From the NCBI RefSeq assembly GCF_030272615.1, contig NC_081405.1, positions 312,373,235 to 312,437,234 of the forward strand: DNA of 64,000 bases. The letters run 5' to 3'. Made by a program: the position numbers and the translations under genes. The number at the start of each line of letters is the position of its first letter. The stretch's first letter is position 1. A model generated the notes under the pieces. That model saw only the letters and a program-made list of their open reading frames with translations, ran no database searches and had not been told where the DNA came from. Below, piece after piece: positions 47,520 through 58,957 of this stretch. The DNA is from Cryptomeria japonica (Eukaryota > Streptophyta > Pinopsida > Cupressales > Cupressaceae).

Positions 47520-50500
47520 ATGGCCTCTTCTTCTTCTCCCGATTTTATTTTGAACCCTACCATTATGGAAAATGTGAAATGCCCTAGGCCTGTGTTTAAG
47601 ATAATTCTGAAAATTGTGAAGCAAGATGACTTTGTAGGGGCATTTTCGAAGATTCCTAAAGGTGTTTCATTTGCAGAAGGCCCTAGGATGTATATACATT
47701 GCAATATTGAAGAACTAGGTTCTGAAGAATTGATGAAAATGTTTACTAAGGTCATTTGTGATGAACATGGTATTGTTAAACCCAAACATAAAATTGTGGA
47801 AACTCTAGGTTTTGTGGAAATACTGAATATCCCTCAATTTCCAGAGGAAGTAGTAAGGATTGTACTGAGTAGAGCACATGGAGAATTTTTATGGTTAGAT
47901 TCCATCTACAAGATAACCCAACAAGCAATTAAGGCAGTGACTAGTTTACCCTCAACTGGTAGTAGACCTGATAAAACAAAGAAGATTCCTAACAATAAAG
48001 TGATAAGCTTAACCAGAGCAACATCTTACAATAGATCATTGAGAGTAAATGATATCAAGGACATCAATGTAATATTTGTAAGTATGGTATTAGGATACAA
48101 GACCACACATGCTAACAGGCTAAATTCAGTTTCTAGTCTCTGTATACATAGTGCTTATGAGATGGTAAATAACAATGCAATGATTGATGTATGTGAATGG
48201 TTAAAAGATGATCTTATTGACAATTTGAAAAATATTAAGGGAGATAAGAAAGGTACATTCCGCTTTGGAAATCTTTTGGTATGCTTAATGTTGTACTTTG
48301 CTAAATAAATCCCTAGTAGAGGACCTAAGGACTTTGGTTATGATACACCGGTAGGAAAACAACTACATGAAGCTTTTACCAGCATGGGAACTGCTAGAGA
48401 CAACAACATAACAAATTACTTCAAAAATTTCCAAGCTAAGATGAGAGCTAGAGAAAGGACACCACAGAGTGTTGTAGATAATTATGATAAAGAGATTTGT
48501 TTTGTTATCAAAAGAGATGAGACATGGATGGAGGCAGCACTCCCTAGGACTATTTGGGTCACCAAGATGGGATATGAAGTAGACCTTAACATTTTGGAAA
48601 TATATGCTAAAACTTTACTGGAAGCACCAAGAGAACCATCAGAAAAAGTCTTTGGTAGTGCTGAGACTATTCAAGGTGATGTAAATCTGTTGAAGAAAAG
48701 GAAGAAAAGAGAAAAATTAATTAGAGATGCTTCTAAGAAAGTAAAGAAAATTAAGGAAAATGTCATGAACATCGGTGGCATATTGACTAGTGAGCTTGAA
48801 GGACTTCAACTAGAGGCACACATTTCACCGGTTGACACATCATCTAGAACTGATAGTGAGAAGGCAGCAGAATTTAAAAGAGTTGAAAGGAGGAAGATAA
48901 AACCTTCACCAGTACCCTCTCCTTCACCTAAGAAAACAAGGACTTTGAGGAAGAAACAACTGGCAGTAAGGGAACCGCCCAAGAAACTGACACCAAAGAA
49001 GAAACAACAATCGATTACCCCTTCTTTGAATGATTTATTGAATGAGATAACTGATGATGGCAATTTGGCTAATGTGCACAAACTGTATAGTACATTTAAT
49101 GATTTTGAAAGGGAAAGCATTGAGAACAGTATTATTTTACACTTGGACATATATATAAGAAGGTTCTAATTGAAACTGTAGATGACTTACCTAATGAGCT
49201 CTATAGGAGATTGGATGCAAAAAGGATAGCAGTGATGGAATTAGACAAGAAACTAAAATTTGAAAAACTTCTAGCTGTACATCCTGTTAATTCTAAAGAA
49301 TAAATTGATGAATTAATTTCTGAGGCTAACCAATCTGTTTTTGCTAGTGGACATCGGCAAGTAAGCTTAATTGCAAGAAGAGTGAAAGAGATTGCAGATG
49401 AGACTGCTGATAATTGGGATATATTTTTTGTTGAAAAAGAAAAACAAGAGTAAATGAACCGACCTAAAAAGACATTTAAAGTGTATCAGAAGGACAAGGA
49501 CAAGGGCAAAGGTAGAATTGGTGGAATTCCAAATATCATGATTAGTGAAAATCTACTGCCACCTTTGGATAATACACCAGTACACATAGTTGATCCACCG
49601 GTTACTAACAATGAAGGTATTACACATGATGATACAAACCTTGAATCTGAGATACTCTTTACTATGAGTGTGGATACTCAGGAAGTAAATATTGTTATGG
49701 ATAAGGAAAATTTAGAGGTTAAGACAGACAATGTTGACAGTGGCAACATAGCAGAGAAACTAGTAGAAACTATTGAAGTTGAGATCCCAGCCCAAACAGA
49801 GCAACCGACAGAAACTAAGAAACCTACTGAAGGTATAGATGTTGGCACAAGGCCATCCAAGACAGAGATACTGACACTTGAACTTTTAGGAAAATAAACT
49901 GAGACGGAGGTACACACTGAGACAAAGAAACCAGCAATCACAGTGACATCTAAACAGCCTAGAAAACCCTTGTAGGTTGAGATGCAAACCCAAACTGATC
50001 CACTGGAGGAAATTGCAAGTAAAATGGTTACAACTAATGGAAGCACATAGGTAATAAAGGTAATTGGTCAGACATCTGGCACAACTACAAGTTAATTCAG
50101 ACCTACCAATGTTATAGAGGTACTTTTGGATTCAATCAAAAAGATAACGGATTGCAATGCATTGGCCTACAAGGCAATTGATAACACTTTTATCAGTTCT
50201 TAAATTGATTGCACCAAATTGTAACATAGATCATATTAAGGATTCTTTAGGTAAATTGGACACATTGTCCAAATTTATTGCTGATAATGTAATAACTATT
50301 GATAAAGTGAATGAGGACACAATAAAGGAGAAAGTTGAAAAGAAGAAGGAAAAATTCTTTGAAGACACCATAAAGAAATGTACAGATCACTTGAATACAT
50401 TATTACCGACACTTAACAATACAATTTTGGAGTACAAATAGTTGTATAAGGAATCATGCAAACCTCACCTTTTGATAGAGGATATAGATAAGGAGATCAG

Positions 50501-50885
50501 CAGAACATAGAAAGAAATGGATGACATAGCTGATAATATAATTGGTTCATTTGAACCCATATCAGTTATTGAGGAGGAAATGGCAGGTTTTGAGGAGAAA
50601 TTGGAGAAACTTGAGAAATAAAATGCAAGGATAAGGTCTAATGCCCGAGAACTTAAAAATAAACTTGGTCCCAAGTTGGACAATCTTATTTCTCTAAGAA
50701 TAGAAATCTCTAAGGCATTACTTCAAGGACAATGATCACTGGAAGAACACATGCACTATCTCACTGGAATGATCCAACAGACTGAGGCAACCTTGAATGA
50801 CAGCAAAAGGTTTATGCAGAGTCTAAATCTACTTTTGGGAGATATTTTTCAAATTGTAATCAACCGATTACAGTCTTTGAGGTGA
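47520..50885 (+). pseudogene. ORF2 of element B: large protein of unknown family, conserved in element A
   Basis: A path of about 1121 codons from the ATG at 47520 (MASSSSPDFILNPTIMENVK) to the TGA at 50883. The first 262 codons are open. Then come a TAA (48306), an open block 48384-49168, frameshifts at about 49157 and 50200, and stops that are mostly TAA or TAG. Regions in order: globular N-terminus (YIHCNIEELG, VLSRAHGEFLWLDSIYKI, DKKGTFRFGNLLVCL); second conserved block (NYFKNFQAKMRARER, MGYEVDLNILEIYAK); basic Ser/Lys/Pro segment (about 48880-49010); acidic Thr/Glu linker (49620-49890); C-terminal coiled coil (50260-50885) with ELKNKLGPKLDNLISL. No enzyme motif is seen. It might be a structural or envelope-position protein, or a captured host gene. 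Confidence 0.75.
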
Positions 50886-50927
50886 AATTTTTGCACTTGT
50901 TTGACTATTTTTGACAACCTTTGTCAT

Positions 50928-51086
50928 TTATGTCAAAGGGGGAGTAGTGGAGAGAAAAATTCTTATTCAGAGGAGATCATTTTCTCAGGGGGAGCACATC
51001 TTTTTGGACACTTTTTGGACTTCAGTTTTTGGAACAGTTTTTGGTTTTTTCTCATAAGTGTTGCCATCAATGCCAAAGGGGGAGAT
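50928..51086 (+). promoter_or_regulatory. Multiple polypurine tracts of element B
   Basis: 'tgtcaaagggggag' at 50931-50944, 'tctcagggggagc' at 50983-50995 and 'tgccaaagggggaga' at 51071-51085. The last is adjacent to the LTR start. The arrangement is the same in element A and in copia element C. Confidence 0.75.
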
Positions 51087-51901
51087 TGTTGGCATTCTAC
51101 ACTCTTATGAGAATAGTTTATGTTGTCATTGATGGCAACCAACTGGCAACCAACTGGAAATCATCTGGCAACCAACCGACAGTTACCGGCACCAGCAATA
51201 GACTTCTACATTCACTGGCAGGCACTTCACCGGCAATGACAACAATGCATACCAACACTCAAGCCGACATGGAATAAACTTTTGTTTATTGTTTTATAAT
51301 GTAATTATCTCTTGTAAAATCCGACATGGCATATTGTAAAAGACTCATATACGTATGAGATCTTATAGGTCATTTTGATATGATGAGAGGATGAGAGAGA
51401 GTGGAATATAGATGAAATTTTGTATAAGGTGATATAGTTGACAACAAAGGTTTTGGTTATAGACTGAGCTTAAATCGATACTGAACCTGGCATAGTTGAT
51501 GTTGATTTGAAGCAGTACATTGTATTGGATTTTGATAATCCATTATGTAATTCAATGAGACTTCTATCTTGTGATTAAGCAGTGAGCTTTAGGCAGTTGG
51601 CCTCCCTGCATGTGCAGGCCCCTCATTGTAAGTAATATTTATTCATTGGCCAATGAGTGAATATTGTGGGTAACAAATCCTACCGAGGTTTTTCCCACAC
51701 CGGGTTTCCTCATTAAATATCTTGTGTTATGGTGTGTTCTCTATGTTGTATCTATTATTCTTATTTGCTACATTAATTCTTATTGACTAGTACACTATTT
51801 TGGGATACAAAGTTCTTAATAAGTTTAAATATTTTGTTAACCGGTTAGACACTGATTCACCCCCCCTCTCAGTGTCTTTGGAACTGTCATTGATTCTTAC
51901 T
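51087..51901 (+). repeat. 3' LTR of element B
   Basis: About 815 bp. It starts TGTTGGCATTCTAC after the polypurine tract. attcaccccccctctcag is at 51855-51872. The terminal 'aaca' of the 5' copy reads 'tact' here. Confidence 0.88.
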
Positions 51902-53300
51902 TCCCCTTTATGTCATCATCTAACATGGGTGGTACCTCTCTTAGCCCATTCAAGTGTGGGTATGGATGTGTTGTGAACCATGCCTTAAATTTAGGATTCA
52001 TCCCTACATCTACAACATCCCTATATAGGTCCCACTTTATAGGAACCAAAACCTAAAACTTTGCAACAACAACATCATAAGACAATGTGGGTCCCTAGTG
52101 AGACATCTCCCACTATGTTTGTACAAACCCTGCACTACATTATAGAAAAACCTTGTATCCAGCCAAACTATCTCATAACCCTATTGGGTAGATGGCACTT
52201 AATAATGTATAGTGTGTGCCCAATCAATTATCACATCTTAAAGAAAAATGGTAACTCTACATCATCATCCTCCTAGTCCTTGTTGTCCAAAGAAGGTCTC
52301 AAAATAACACTATCAATTTCATCTATCATCCTCTTCCACTACTTCATCTTTCCTAATCATGGGTGGGAAGTGATCATGCCATACATATGTACATCTTATC
52401 TAGACAAATTAATCCTCCTATAATCCCACCTACAACTTTTTTTCTTTTTTTTTGCAGAGGTGGCAAGCCACTAATATATTAATATAAGATATAGGTTTAC
52501 AAAAGTTGGTTCAAAGAGTATACTAGAGGAAAGAGAGACCAAGAAAACCTCTAGTTATAGCTCAAAATTTTGACAAATTTTACAATTCAAATTTGAGATT
52601 TACTGAGAAAATCTCAATTACAAGTCCTAGATATAGAATACACTAAACTTACATATGTGCAATATTCATGATCGCATATGGCCATACAAAGATGGGGTAA
52701 ATTCAAATTTAATTTTTTCCCTTTGGAGACAAAAAAAAACCCCAATATCCTTAGCCAAAACTTGCAGTGAGTTGGCAAACATCATCTTGAAGAAAAACAA
52801 TCAGAGAGAAGGCCATCTTGACATGACCAAAGTGGGAGGGATTGTGAAGAATGCCCAAAAAACCTCATGATGCCCACCTACAACTATTAATAGTATTTCT
52901 CCTTGTCAGATTATCTCATCTTAACTGACATATCCTCCATAGATCTCCAAATCATCCCCAAATACTCAATGTAGAGAATTAGGATCTTTATCTTTGTCGT
53001 ACACCACAAGCTCCCCTATGATTGGTATCCATAGTATCTAATAGACATCCTCCAAGGTGACAGACATCTTTCCTTTAGGTAAGTGGAAGGATTTGGTCTC
53101 ACTCTACCATCTCTTGGCTATTGTAGACAACATACCTAGGCTCACCTAATCTCAGGCATAAAGGTCACCTCTCATAATCTTATCTAGCCCAAAATGAGGT
53201 GTTAAGTCTCTAAATACTCAGGTCTCAACCACTGCATCTAAAGAAATATCTCTCGTCACTCCAATGGCTCTAAATTAGCTTTTAATCATAATGATCATTA
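51902..53300 (-). pseudogene. Antisense plant mobile domain (PMD) pseudogene, interrupted
   Basis: On the minus strand, about 53110-52980 reads ETKSFHLPKGKMSVTLEDVY, a stop, then ILWIPIIGELVVYD. This is the signature PMD segment (FHLP-GEM-TL-DV-L-IP--G). Preceding it is GMLSTIAKRW. Farther on (about 52200-52120) come KCHLPNRVMR, a TAG, FGWIQGF. A poly(A) retroposon (52438-52872) and element B interrupt it. PMD proteins include host MAIN/MAIL and transposon-borne forms. Antisense PMD ORFs upstream of the 3' LTR have been described for Tat-lineage Ty3/gypsy elements, and a gypsy PPT and LTR follow at 59681. So this is more likely an extra ORF of a gypsy element than a host gene. Confidence 0.72.
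52438..52872 (-). mobile_element. Poly(A)-tailed retroposon with 13-bp target duplication
   Basis: cccacctacaact occurs at 52425-52437 and 52873-52885. Between them lie 435 bp that start on the plus strand with an interrupted T17 tract, so the minus strand ends in poly(A). A long variable duplication plus an A-tail is the mark of LINE-driven insertion. I see no reverse transcriptase. It is either a 5'-truncated LINE or a SINE-like/processed copy. It is inserted in the PMD pseudogene. Confidence 0.85.
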
Positions 53301-53495
53301 CATTAGCAAAATTTTAATTGGCTAATCATATTGGGGCAACTATTTGATACTATCAAACTACCAATCATCATTATCAGCCACATCTTTTTGTAACATTTGC
53401 AACTTTCACCCCTTATTTATTTTTATCAACTTGATTAGTCATGCATTTTTTGGAAACTCTAAAAGTCTTATTAGACCACATACACACGTTTACAG

Positions 53496-55035
53496 TGTTG
53501 GCATTATGTGAACCGATATCAGGACATAATGACATTGTATGTTGTCATTGATGTCAATATGTTGAAGAGGTGTGAATTGGCATATGTGAGAACCGGTATA
53601 ACACTGTGAACCGGCATTTGTGCCAAAGTGAAGCGGTGTGCTTGTTCATGATGAACCAGAATATAGTTATGGGAACCGGCATATGGAAATATTGTATGAC
53701 TACCGGTTGGTAGTCTCAAATTTAGGGTTTCCGATTGATGTGCTTCAAGCCTGTGTGGCTCAACTGATAATATTGTGTGATGAGTTAGCATTGTAAAGAA
53801 GAACAGATCATGTTGCCATGTAAGGCTATGTGCGTGAAGGATCTTGCATGAGGGAGATTGTTCCTATCTACCTTGGGAATGTGCGAAGTCTATAAAATGG
53901 TGATAACATGTGATGGGTTATCAACCGCCATAAAATTGGTGGAAATGGACAATGGAGAATGTCTTGAGTTTGGATCAAGATCTGCTGCATTTAATGCAGT
54001 GTGCTCAATGGTCAGGATTGAACCGTTTGAATTCCTTAACCTAACAGGTTTAGGGTTTAGGTTTTATGCTACCGACCTATCTGTTTTCCTATAAGGTCGA
54101 TGTTGTGTCTCTTTTTGAGGTTGTTGGTAAAAGTTGTGTGTGTGTATCCAAGAGAAGGGATACATGATTCATGCCAGACCAAAAGGAGAGAAGTGATACA
54201 TGCAGAGTGTAAGTGCAGAAGGAGAAGAGGAGCTTAAGTGGATCTGCATTGGCATTGAGTGTTGTTACCAGATCATTGTAATACCTGTTGATCTCTAACC
54301 ACCTCAACAGCTAGAAAATCCCTTAATAGGGTAGCCTTAACCGGCTTGCTGAAAATCCTTTGACAGGGTAATTCAAAGCTACTAAGTTCGGAATCCTTTA
54401 GCTATTGAGTTCTTGAAATCCTCTAACAAGGTAACCTTTAAAAGGGTTTAACCCTTAATCGGGTATTGTAGCCATCCCTAAACCAGGTGATCCCTAACAG
54501 GATCAGTTCCTACCAGAACCTATTGTAATGTCTCTAACCGAACAAGGCTTCTAACAGAGTGGGCTTCTAAAGAGTTCAAAAATAGTTTATGGGTATTCAT
54601 CCCCATCGTGGTTTTTCCTAGTTGGGTTTCCATGTGAAAAATATGTGTGTCATGTGTGATGCTTTTATCTTGTGATGCTTTGCTATTGTCTGTTAAGCAT
54701 ATGATGGTTCTGTGTTTTATGCCTGTCAATAAAACATGTTAAACTAGTTGTTATTGTGGTCTGATGATAGATTACCTATTTATACATAAGGGTGAAATGG
54801 TAGTGTAGTCTCAAGTTGAGTGAAAAGCTAAGTGAGTAACCGGTTAATGCTTGACTCAGACATTTTTAGCTTTACCAGTTGCACTCTATTTCAAACCGGT
54901 ATCACTATCTGCTAGTCTTTTGAAGTGTTTGTTGTCAAACTAGGTTTGGACTATATTTTTGCTTGTGCTGATTCACCCCACCCCCCCACCCTCTCAGTAC
55001 CGATTTGGTACTATTTGCTCATTATTGAGTTATCA
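53496..55035 (+). repeat. 5' LTR of element C
   Basis: 1540 bp, TGTTGGCATTATGTG to GAGTTATCA. It matches 57432-58952 with few differences. It is rich in ACCGG/CCGGT, has several 'ctaacaaggta'-type units at 54320-54500, and has the LTR-end motif with a long C run at 54970-54995. Confidence 0.92.
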
Positions 55036-55037
55036 AT

Positions 55038-55049
55038 TGGTATCAGAGC
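55038..55049 (+). promoter_or_regulatory. Primer-binding site of element C
   Basis: TGGTATCAGAGC, an exact complement of the plant initiator-Met tRNA 3' end, two bases after the LTR. Confidence 0.95.
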
Positions 55050-55106
55050 GTCATCCAGGTCCTCTGTGTTATAAGATTAACCGCTTGAGGTAAAGATCCC
55101 AGTCAA

Positions 55107-56266
55107 ATGATGAAGAGGGAAGGCCCAAAGTTTAACAGTGAAAATTTCAGTATATGGAAAGACAGGATGAAGATATACATTAGAAGCATGGGTGCTCAAC
55201 ACTGGAGCTATGTTGAGAATGTCTATGTTGCCCCTATCGGTACTCTTATCGATGACCAAAAGAGAGAGATACAGGAAAATGGGAAAGTCATGGAAGCCCT
55301 AATTAGTAGTTTATCTGACATTGAGTTTATTGATGTTCAAGACAAGGTAAATCCTAAAGAGGTATGGGATACTCTTGAAAATATCTATGGCAGTGATGAG
55401 CATGTAAAACAAGCTAAGGAAGAAACCCTGAGAGGGAAGTTTGAAGATATGCAGATGGTTGAAGGTGAGACCATTCAACAGTATGGAATAAGAATCAAAA
55501 CTATTGTTGCAGATATTAAGAGTGCAGGTGGTAAAATAGAAGACTCCACTATGGTAAGAAAAGTCCTGAGACCCCTATTGTCGGTCTATGCAATAAGGTT
55601 TGCTCCTATTTAGGAACTGAAATCAATAGACAAGACTGAGGTATCCTTGGACTCCATCATAGCAAAGTTGATAGCCTATGAGCTAAATAGTTTTAATGGC
55701 AGTGTTCAAAAGACTGAATCAACTTTTAAAGCTTCTGCTATACCATCCAGAAAAGGAAAAGAAGCTAGCACTAGTGGTGAACCAAGACAAGCAGAGAAAT
55801 GGATGATGAGGAGATTTTGATGGCATTTGAAGCTCTCCTTGCTAGGAAACTTCCTAAAGGAACTGGAAAATACAAAGGTGAGCTACCTTTGAAATGCTTT
55901 TCTTGCAACCGGATAGGACATATTACTGTAAACTATCCTAATGGCAACAACAAGGACAAACCAGAAAGGTTCAAGAAATTCAAAGGAGGAAACCGGAGAA
56001 ACTATTTTGTGGCAGTTGATGAAGGTGTCACAGATGAAGAATCAGAGGATGAAGAAAATGAAGATATTGTGTTTGTTGCTGTCAAGGAAGATGTGTCAGA
56101 CAAGAAGGCTCTTGTCTCCCAGTTTGATAATTCCAATGAGTGGATCATTGACAATGGTTGTTCTCACCATATGACTGGTGACCAGAGCAAGTTTCTATCC
56201 TTGGAAGAGTATGATGGTGGTGTGGTTCGCTTTGGTAATGATGCACATTATCTTTGGTGGAGATGA
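55107..56266 (+). pseudogene. gag and protease start of element C
   Basis: From the ATG at 55107: KFNSENFSIWKDRMKIYIRS, then NPKEVWDTLENIYG, EETLRGKFEDMQM (copia gag, UBN2-like). A TAG sits at 55611. The frame shifts at about 55795. The zinc knuckle CFSCNRIGHITVNYP follows (last Cys changed to Tyr), then an acidic linker and the protease WIIDNGCSHHMTGDQSKFLS. The frame leaves the protease at VRFGNDA (about 56245), where a deletion joins it out of frame to reverse transcriptase. Confidence 0.88.
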
Positions 56267-57160
56267 CAAGATGAGTCATGAATTTGCAGATGAGATGAAG
56301 AAAGAGTTTGAGATGTCACTCATAGGGGAGATTAAGTTCTTCATTGGACTGTAGATCCAGTAGATGAAGGATGGGATCTTTATCACTCAATCCAAGTATG
56401 TCAAAGAGGTGTTGAAGACCTTTGGCATGGAAGATAGCAAACTGGTTGGTACACCGATGGTGACCGGTTGTAAACTATCCAAAGAGGATGACTTTGCATT
56501 GGTTGATGAGAAGGAATACCGATCAATGATTGGTAAGTTGCATTATGTAGTGCATAGAAGATCGGATATTGCACATGCAGTTGGCATTACTGCAAGATTC
56601 CAGAAAAGTCCAAGAGAATCCCACTTGGTTGCAGTCAAGCGGATTCTTAGGTATCTAAAAGGAACTATTGACTATGTGTTATGGTATCCATAAAATAATG
56701 ATTTTAACCTGAAAGTGTTCACAGATGTTGATTGGGCTGGTAATGTAGATGACTGGAAGAGCACAATCGGTGGTGCATTCTTCCTTGGTGGTAGACTATT
56801 CTCATGGATGAGTAAAAAGCAGAGTTGTATCTCTCAGTCTACAGCGGAAGCGGAGTATGTTGCAGTTTTCATTAACTGCACTCAGACAATTTGGATGAAG
56901 CATGTATTCAATGGATTCAAAGTTCCTGTATCTGAACTGGTAAGTATATTTTGTGACAATACTAGTGCAATTAATATCTCCAAGAATTCGGTTTTACATT
57001 CTAGAACCAAGCACTTTGAGCTTAAGTATCATTTCTTGAGGGAAAAGGTTCAGAATAAAGAGATTGCACTGGAGCATGTTTCCAGTAAGGAGTAGTTAGC
57101 AGACAAATTCACCAAGCCTCTCCCAAAGACTACATTTACATACTTAAGAGGTGAATTAGG
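56247..57160 (+). pseudogene. Reverse transcriptase C-terminus and RNase H of element C
   Basis: The frame at 56247 reads IIFGGDDKMSHEFADEMKKE, then FEMSLIGEIKFFIGL, with TAG codons at about 56352 and 56361. YVKEVLKTFGMEDSKLVGTP, EYRSMIGKLHYV, DIAHAVGITARF and RILRYLKGTIDYVLWYP follow. After a TAA at 56692, RNase H has DVDWAGNVDDWKSTIGGAFF, STAEAEYVAV and CDNTSAINISKNSVLHSRTK. The end is LADKFTKPLPK after a TAG. The palm motif YVDD is lost with the deletion, so no reverse transcriptase activity is possible. Confidence 0.88.
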
Positions 57161-57431
57161 GGTACTAGACCTTCAGGAGGTGAACTAAAAGCATATGCTC
57201 CACATCAGTCAGGTATTGCATAGTCAAATTTATTTTGGATTGATGTTTTGAAGGATGCTACTCTTCAGGGGGAGCAGCACAATGGAACAGGGAAGCTTGT
57301 GCCTCCACTTTGGCATTGCTATCAAAGGGGGAGAAGATGTGAAGTGGAGAAGATATCTACAAAAATTGGGGGAGAAGATGTGAAGTGAAGAGATATCTTT
57401 GTATATTTCCATCAATGCCAAAGGGGGAGAT
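57161..57431 (+). promoter_or_regulatory. 3' leader and three polypurine tracts of element C
   Basis: 'atcaaagggggagaag' at 57321-57336, 'ttgggggagaag' at 57366-57377 and 'tgccaaagggggaga' ending at 57430. There is also a direct repeat of 'gaagatgtgaagtg(g/a)a' with the second tract. The last tract abuts the LTR. Confidence 0.8.
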
Positions 57432-58952
57432 TGTTGGCATTATGTGAACCGATATGATGACATAATGACATTGTATGTTGTCATTGATGTCAATATGTTG
57501 AAGAGGTGTGAACTGGAATATGTGAGAATTAGTATAACACTGTGAACCAACATTTGTGCCGAAGTGAAGCGATGTGCTTGTTCATGATGAACTGGCATAT
57601 AGTTATGGGAACCGGCATATGGAAGTATTGTATGACTACCGGTTGGTAGTCTCAACTTTAGGGTTTCTGGTTGATGTGCTTCAAGCCTGTGTGGCTCAAC
57701 CGATGATATTGTGTGATGAGTTAGCATTGTAAAGAAGAATAGATCGTGTTGCCATGTAAGCCTGTGCGCATGAAGGATCTTGCATGAGGGAGATTGTTCC
57801 TATCTACCTCAAGAATGTGTGAAGTCTGTAAAATGGTGATAACATGTGATGGGTTATCAACCGCCATAAAATCAGTGAAAATGGACGATGGAGAATGTCT
57901 TGAGTTTGGATCAAGATCTGCTGCATTTAATGTAGTGTGCTCAATGGTCAGGATTGAACCATTTGAATTCCTTAACCTAACAGGTTTAGGGTTTAGGGTT
58001 TATGATACTGACCTATCTGTTTTCCTATAAGGTCCATGTTGTGTCTCTTTCTAAGGTTGTTGGCAAAAGTTGTGTGTTTGTATCCAAGAGAAGGGATACA
58101 TGATTCTTGCCAGACCAAAAGGAGAGAAGTGATACCTGCAGAGTGTAAGTGTAGAAGGTGAAGAGGAGCTTAAGCGGATCTGCATTGGTATTGGGTGTTG
58201 TTACCAGATCATTGTAATACCTGTTGATCTCTAACCACCTCAACAGCTGGAAAATCCCTTAACAGGGTAGCCTTAACCAGCTTACTAAAAATCCTTTGAT
58301 AGGGTAATTCAAAGCTACTGAGTTTAGAATCCTTTAGCTATTGAGTTCTTGAAATCCTCTAACAAGGTAACCTTTGATAGAGTTTAACCCTTAACCGGGT
58401 ATTTTAGCCATCCCTTAACCGAGTGATCCCTAACAGGATCGGTTCCTAGCAAAACCTATTGTAATGTCTCTAATCGAACAAGGCTTCTAACAGAGCGGAC
58501 TTCTAAGGAGTTCAAAAACAGCTTGTGGGTATTCATCCCCACCGTGGTTTTTCCTAGTTGGGTTTCCATGTGAAAAATATGTGTGTCATGTGTGATGCTT
58601 TTATCTTGTGATGCTTTGCTATTGTTTGTCAAGCATATGATGGTTCTGTGTTTTATGCTTGTTAATAAAACATGTTGAACTAGCTATTATTGTGGTCTAA
58701 TGATAGATTACCTGTTTATGCATAAGGGTGAAATGGTAGTGTAGTCTCGAGTTGAGTGAAAAGCTAAGTGAGTAACTGGTTAATGCTTGACTCAGACATT
58801 CTTAGCTTTACCCGTTGCACTTTGTTTCAAACTAATATCACTGTTTGCCAGTCTTTAAACTAGTTTTTGGATTGTATTTTTGCCTGTACTGATTCACCCC
58901 CCCCCCCCTCTCAGTACCGGTTTGGTACTATTCGCTCATCATTGAGTTATCA
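57432..58952 (+). repeat. 3' LTR of element C
   Basis: 1521 bp. It is collinear with the 5' LTR, with a shorter segment near 58850 and a C11 run at 58895-58908. It ends TTATCA before TACAG. Confidence 0.92.
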
Positions 58953-58957
58953 TACAG

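Larger units (their letters stand above)
45215..51901 (+). mobile_element. Element B: non-autonomous LTR retrotransposon, relative of element A
   Basis: LTRs are 45215-46026 and 51087-51901, flanked by TCCCC (45210-45214 and 51902-51906). The internal region of 5060 bp holds a PBS, a four-knuckle gag-like ORF, a spacer, a 1121-codon ORF2 path and multiple polypurine tracts, and no pol. It is collinear with element A (internal 5025 bp), although the LTRs differ in length (about 813 against 1096 bp) and sequence. It landed inside the PMD pseudogene. Terminal bases have drifted (tattgg at the start, cttact at the end). Confidence 0.88.
53496..58952 (+). mobile_element. Element C: Ty1/copia element with internal pol deletion
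   Basis: TACAG flanks it (53491-53495 and 58953-58957). LTRs are 53496-55035 and 57432-58952. The internal region is only 2396 bp and keeps gag, zinc knuckle, protease start, end of reverse transcriptase and RNase H. The rest of protease, all integrase and most RT are missing. PBS tggtatcagagc is perfect at 55038-55049. Three polypurine tracts end the element. The LTRs are very similar, so it is one of the younger insertions. Confidence 0.92.

Noticed and set aside
474-55049. TGGTATCAGAGC-like sites as tRNA genes
   Set aside because: Only the 3' complement of the initiator tRNA is present, always just inside an LTR. These are primer-binding sites.
53858-58243. Repeated 72-95 codon frames (for example 53858-54094 and 57794-58030) as a conserved small gene
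   Set aside because: They are present twice only because they lie in the two LTRs of element C. Stops and substitutions differ and no domain is seen.
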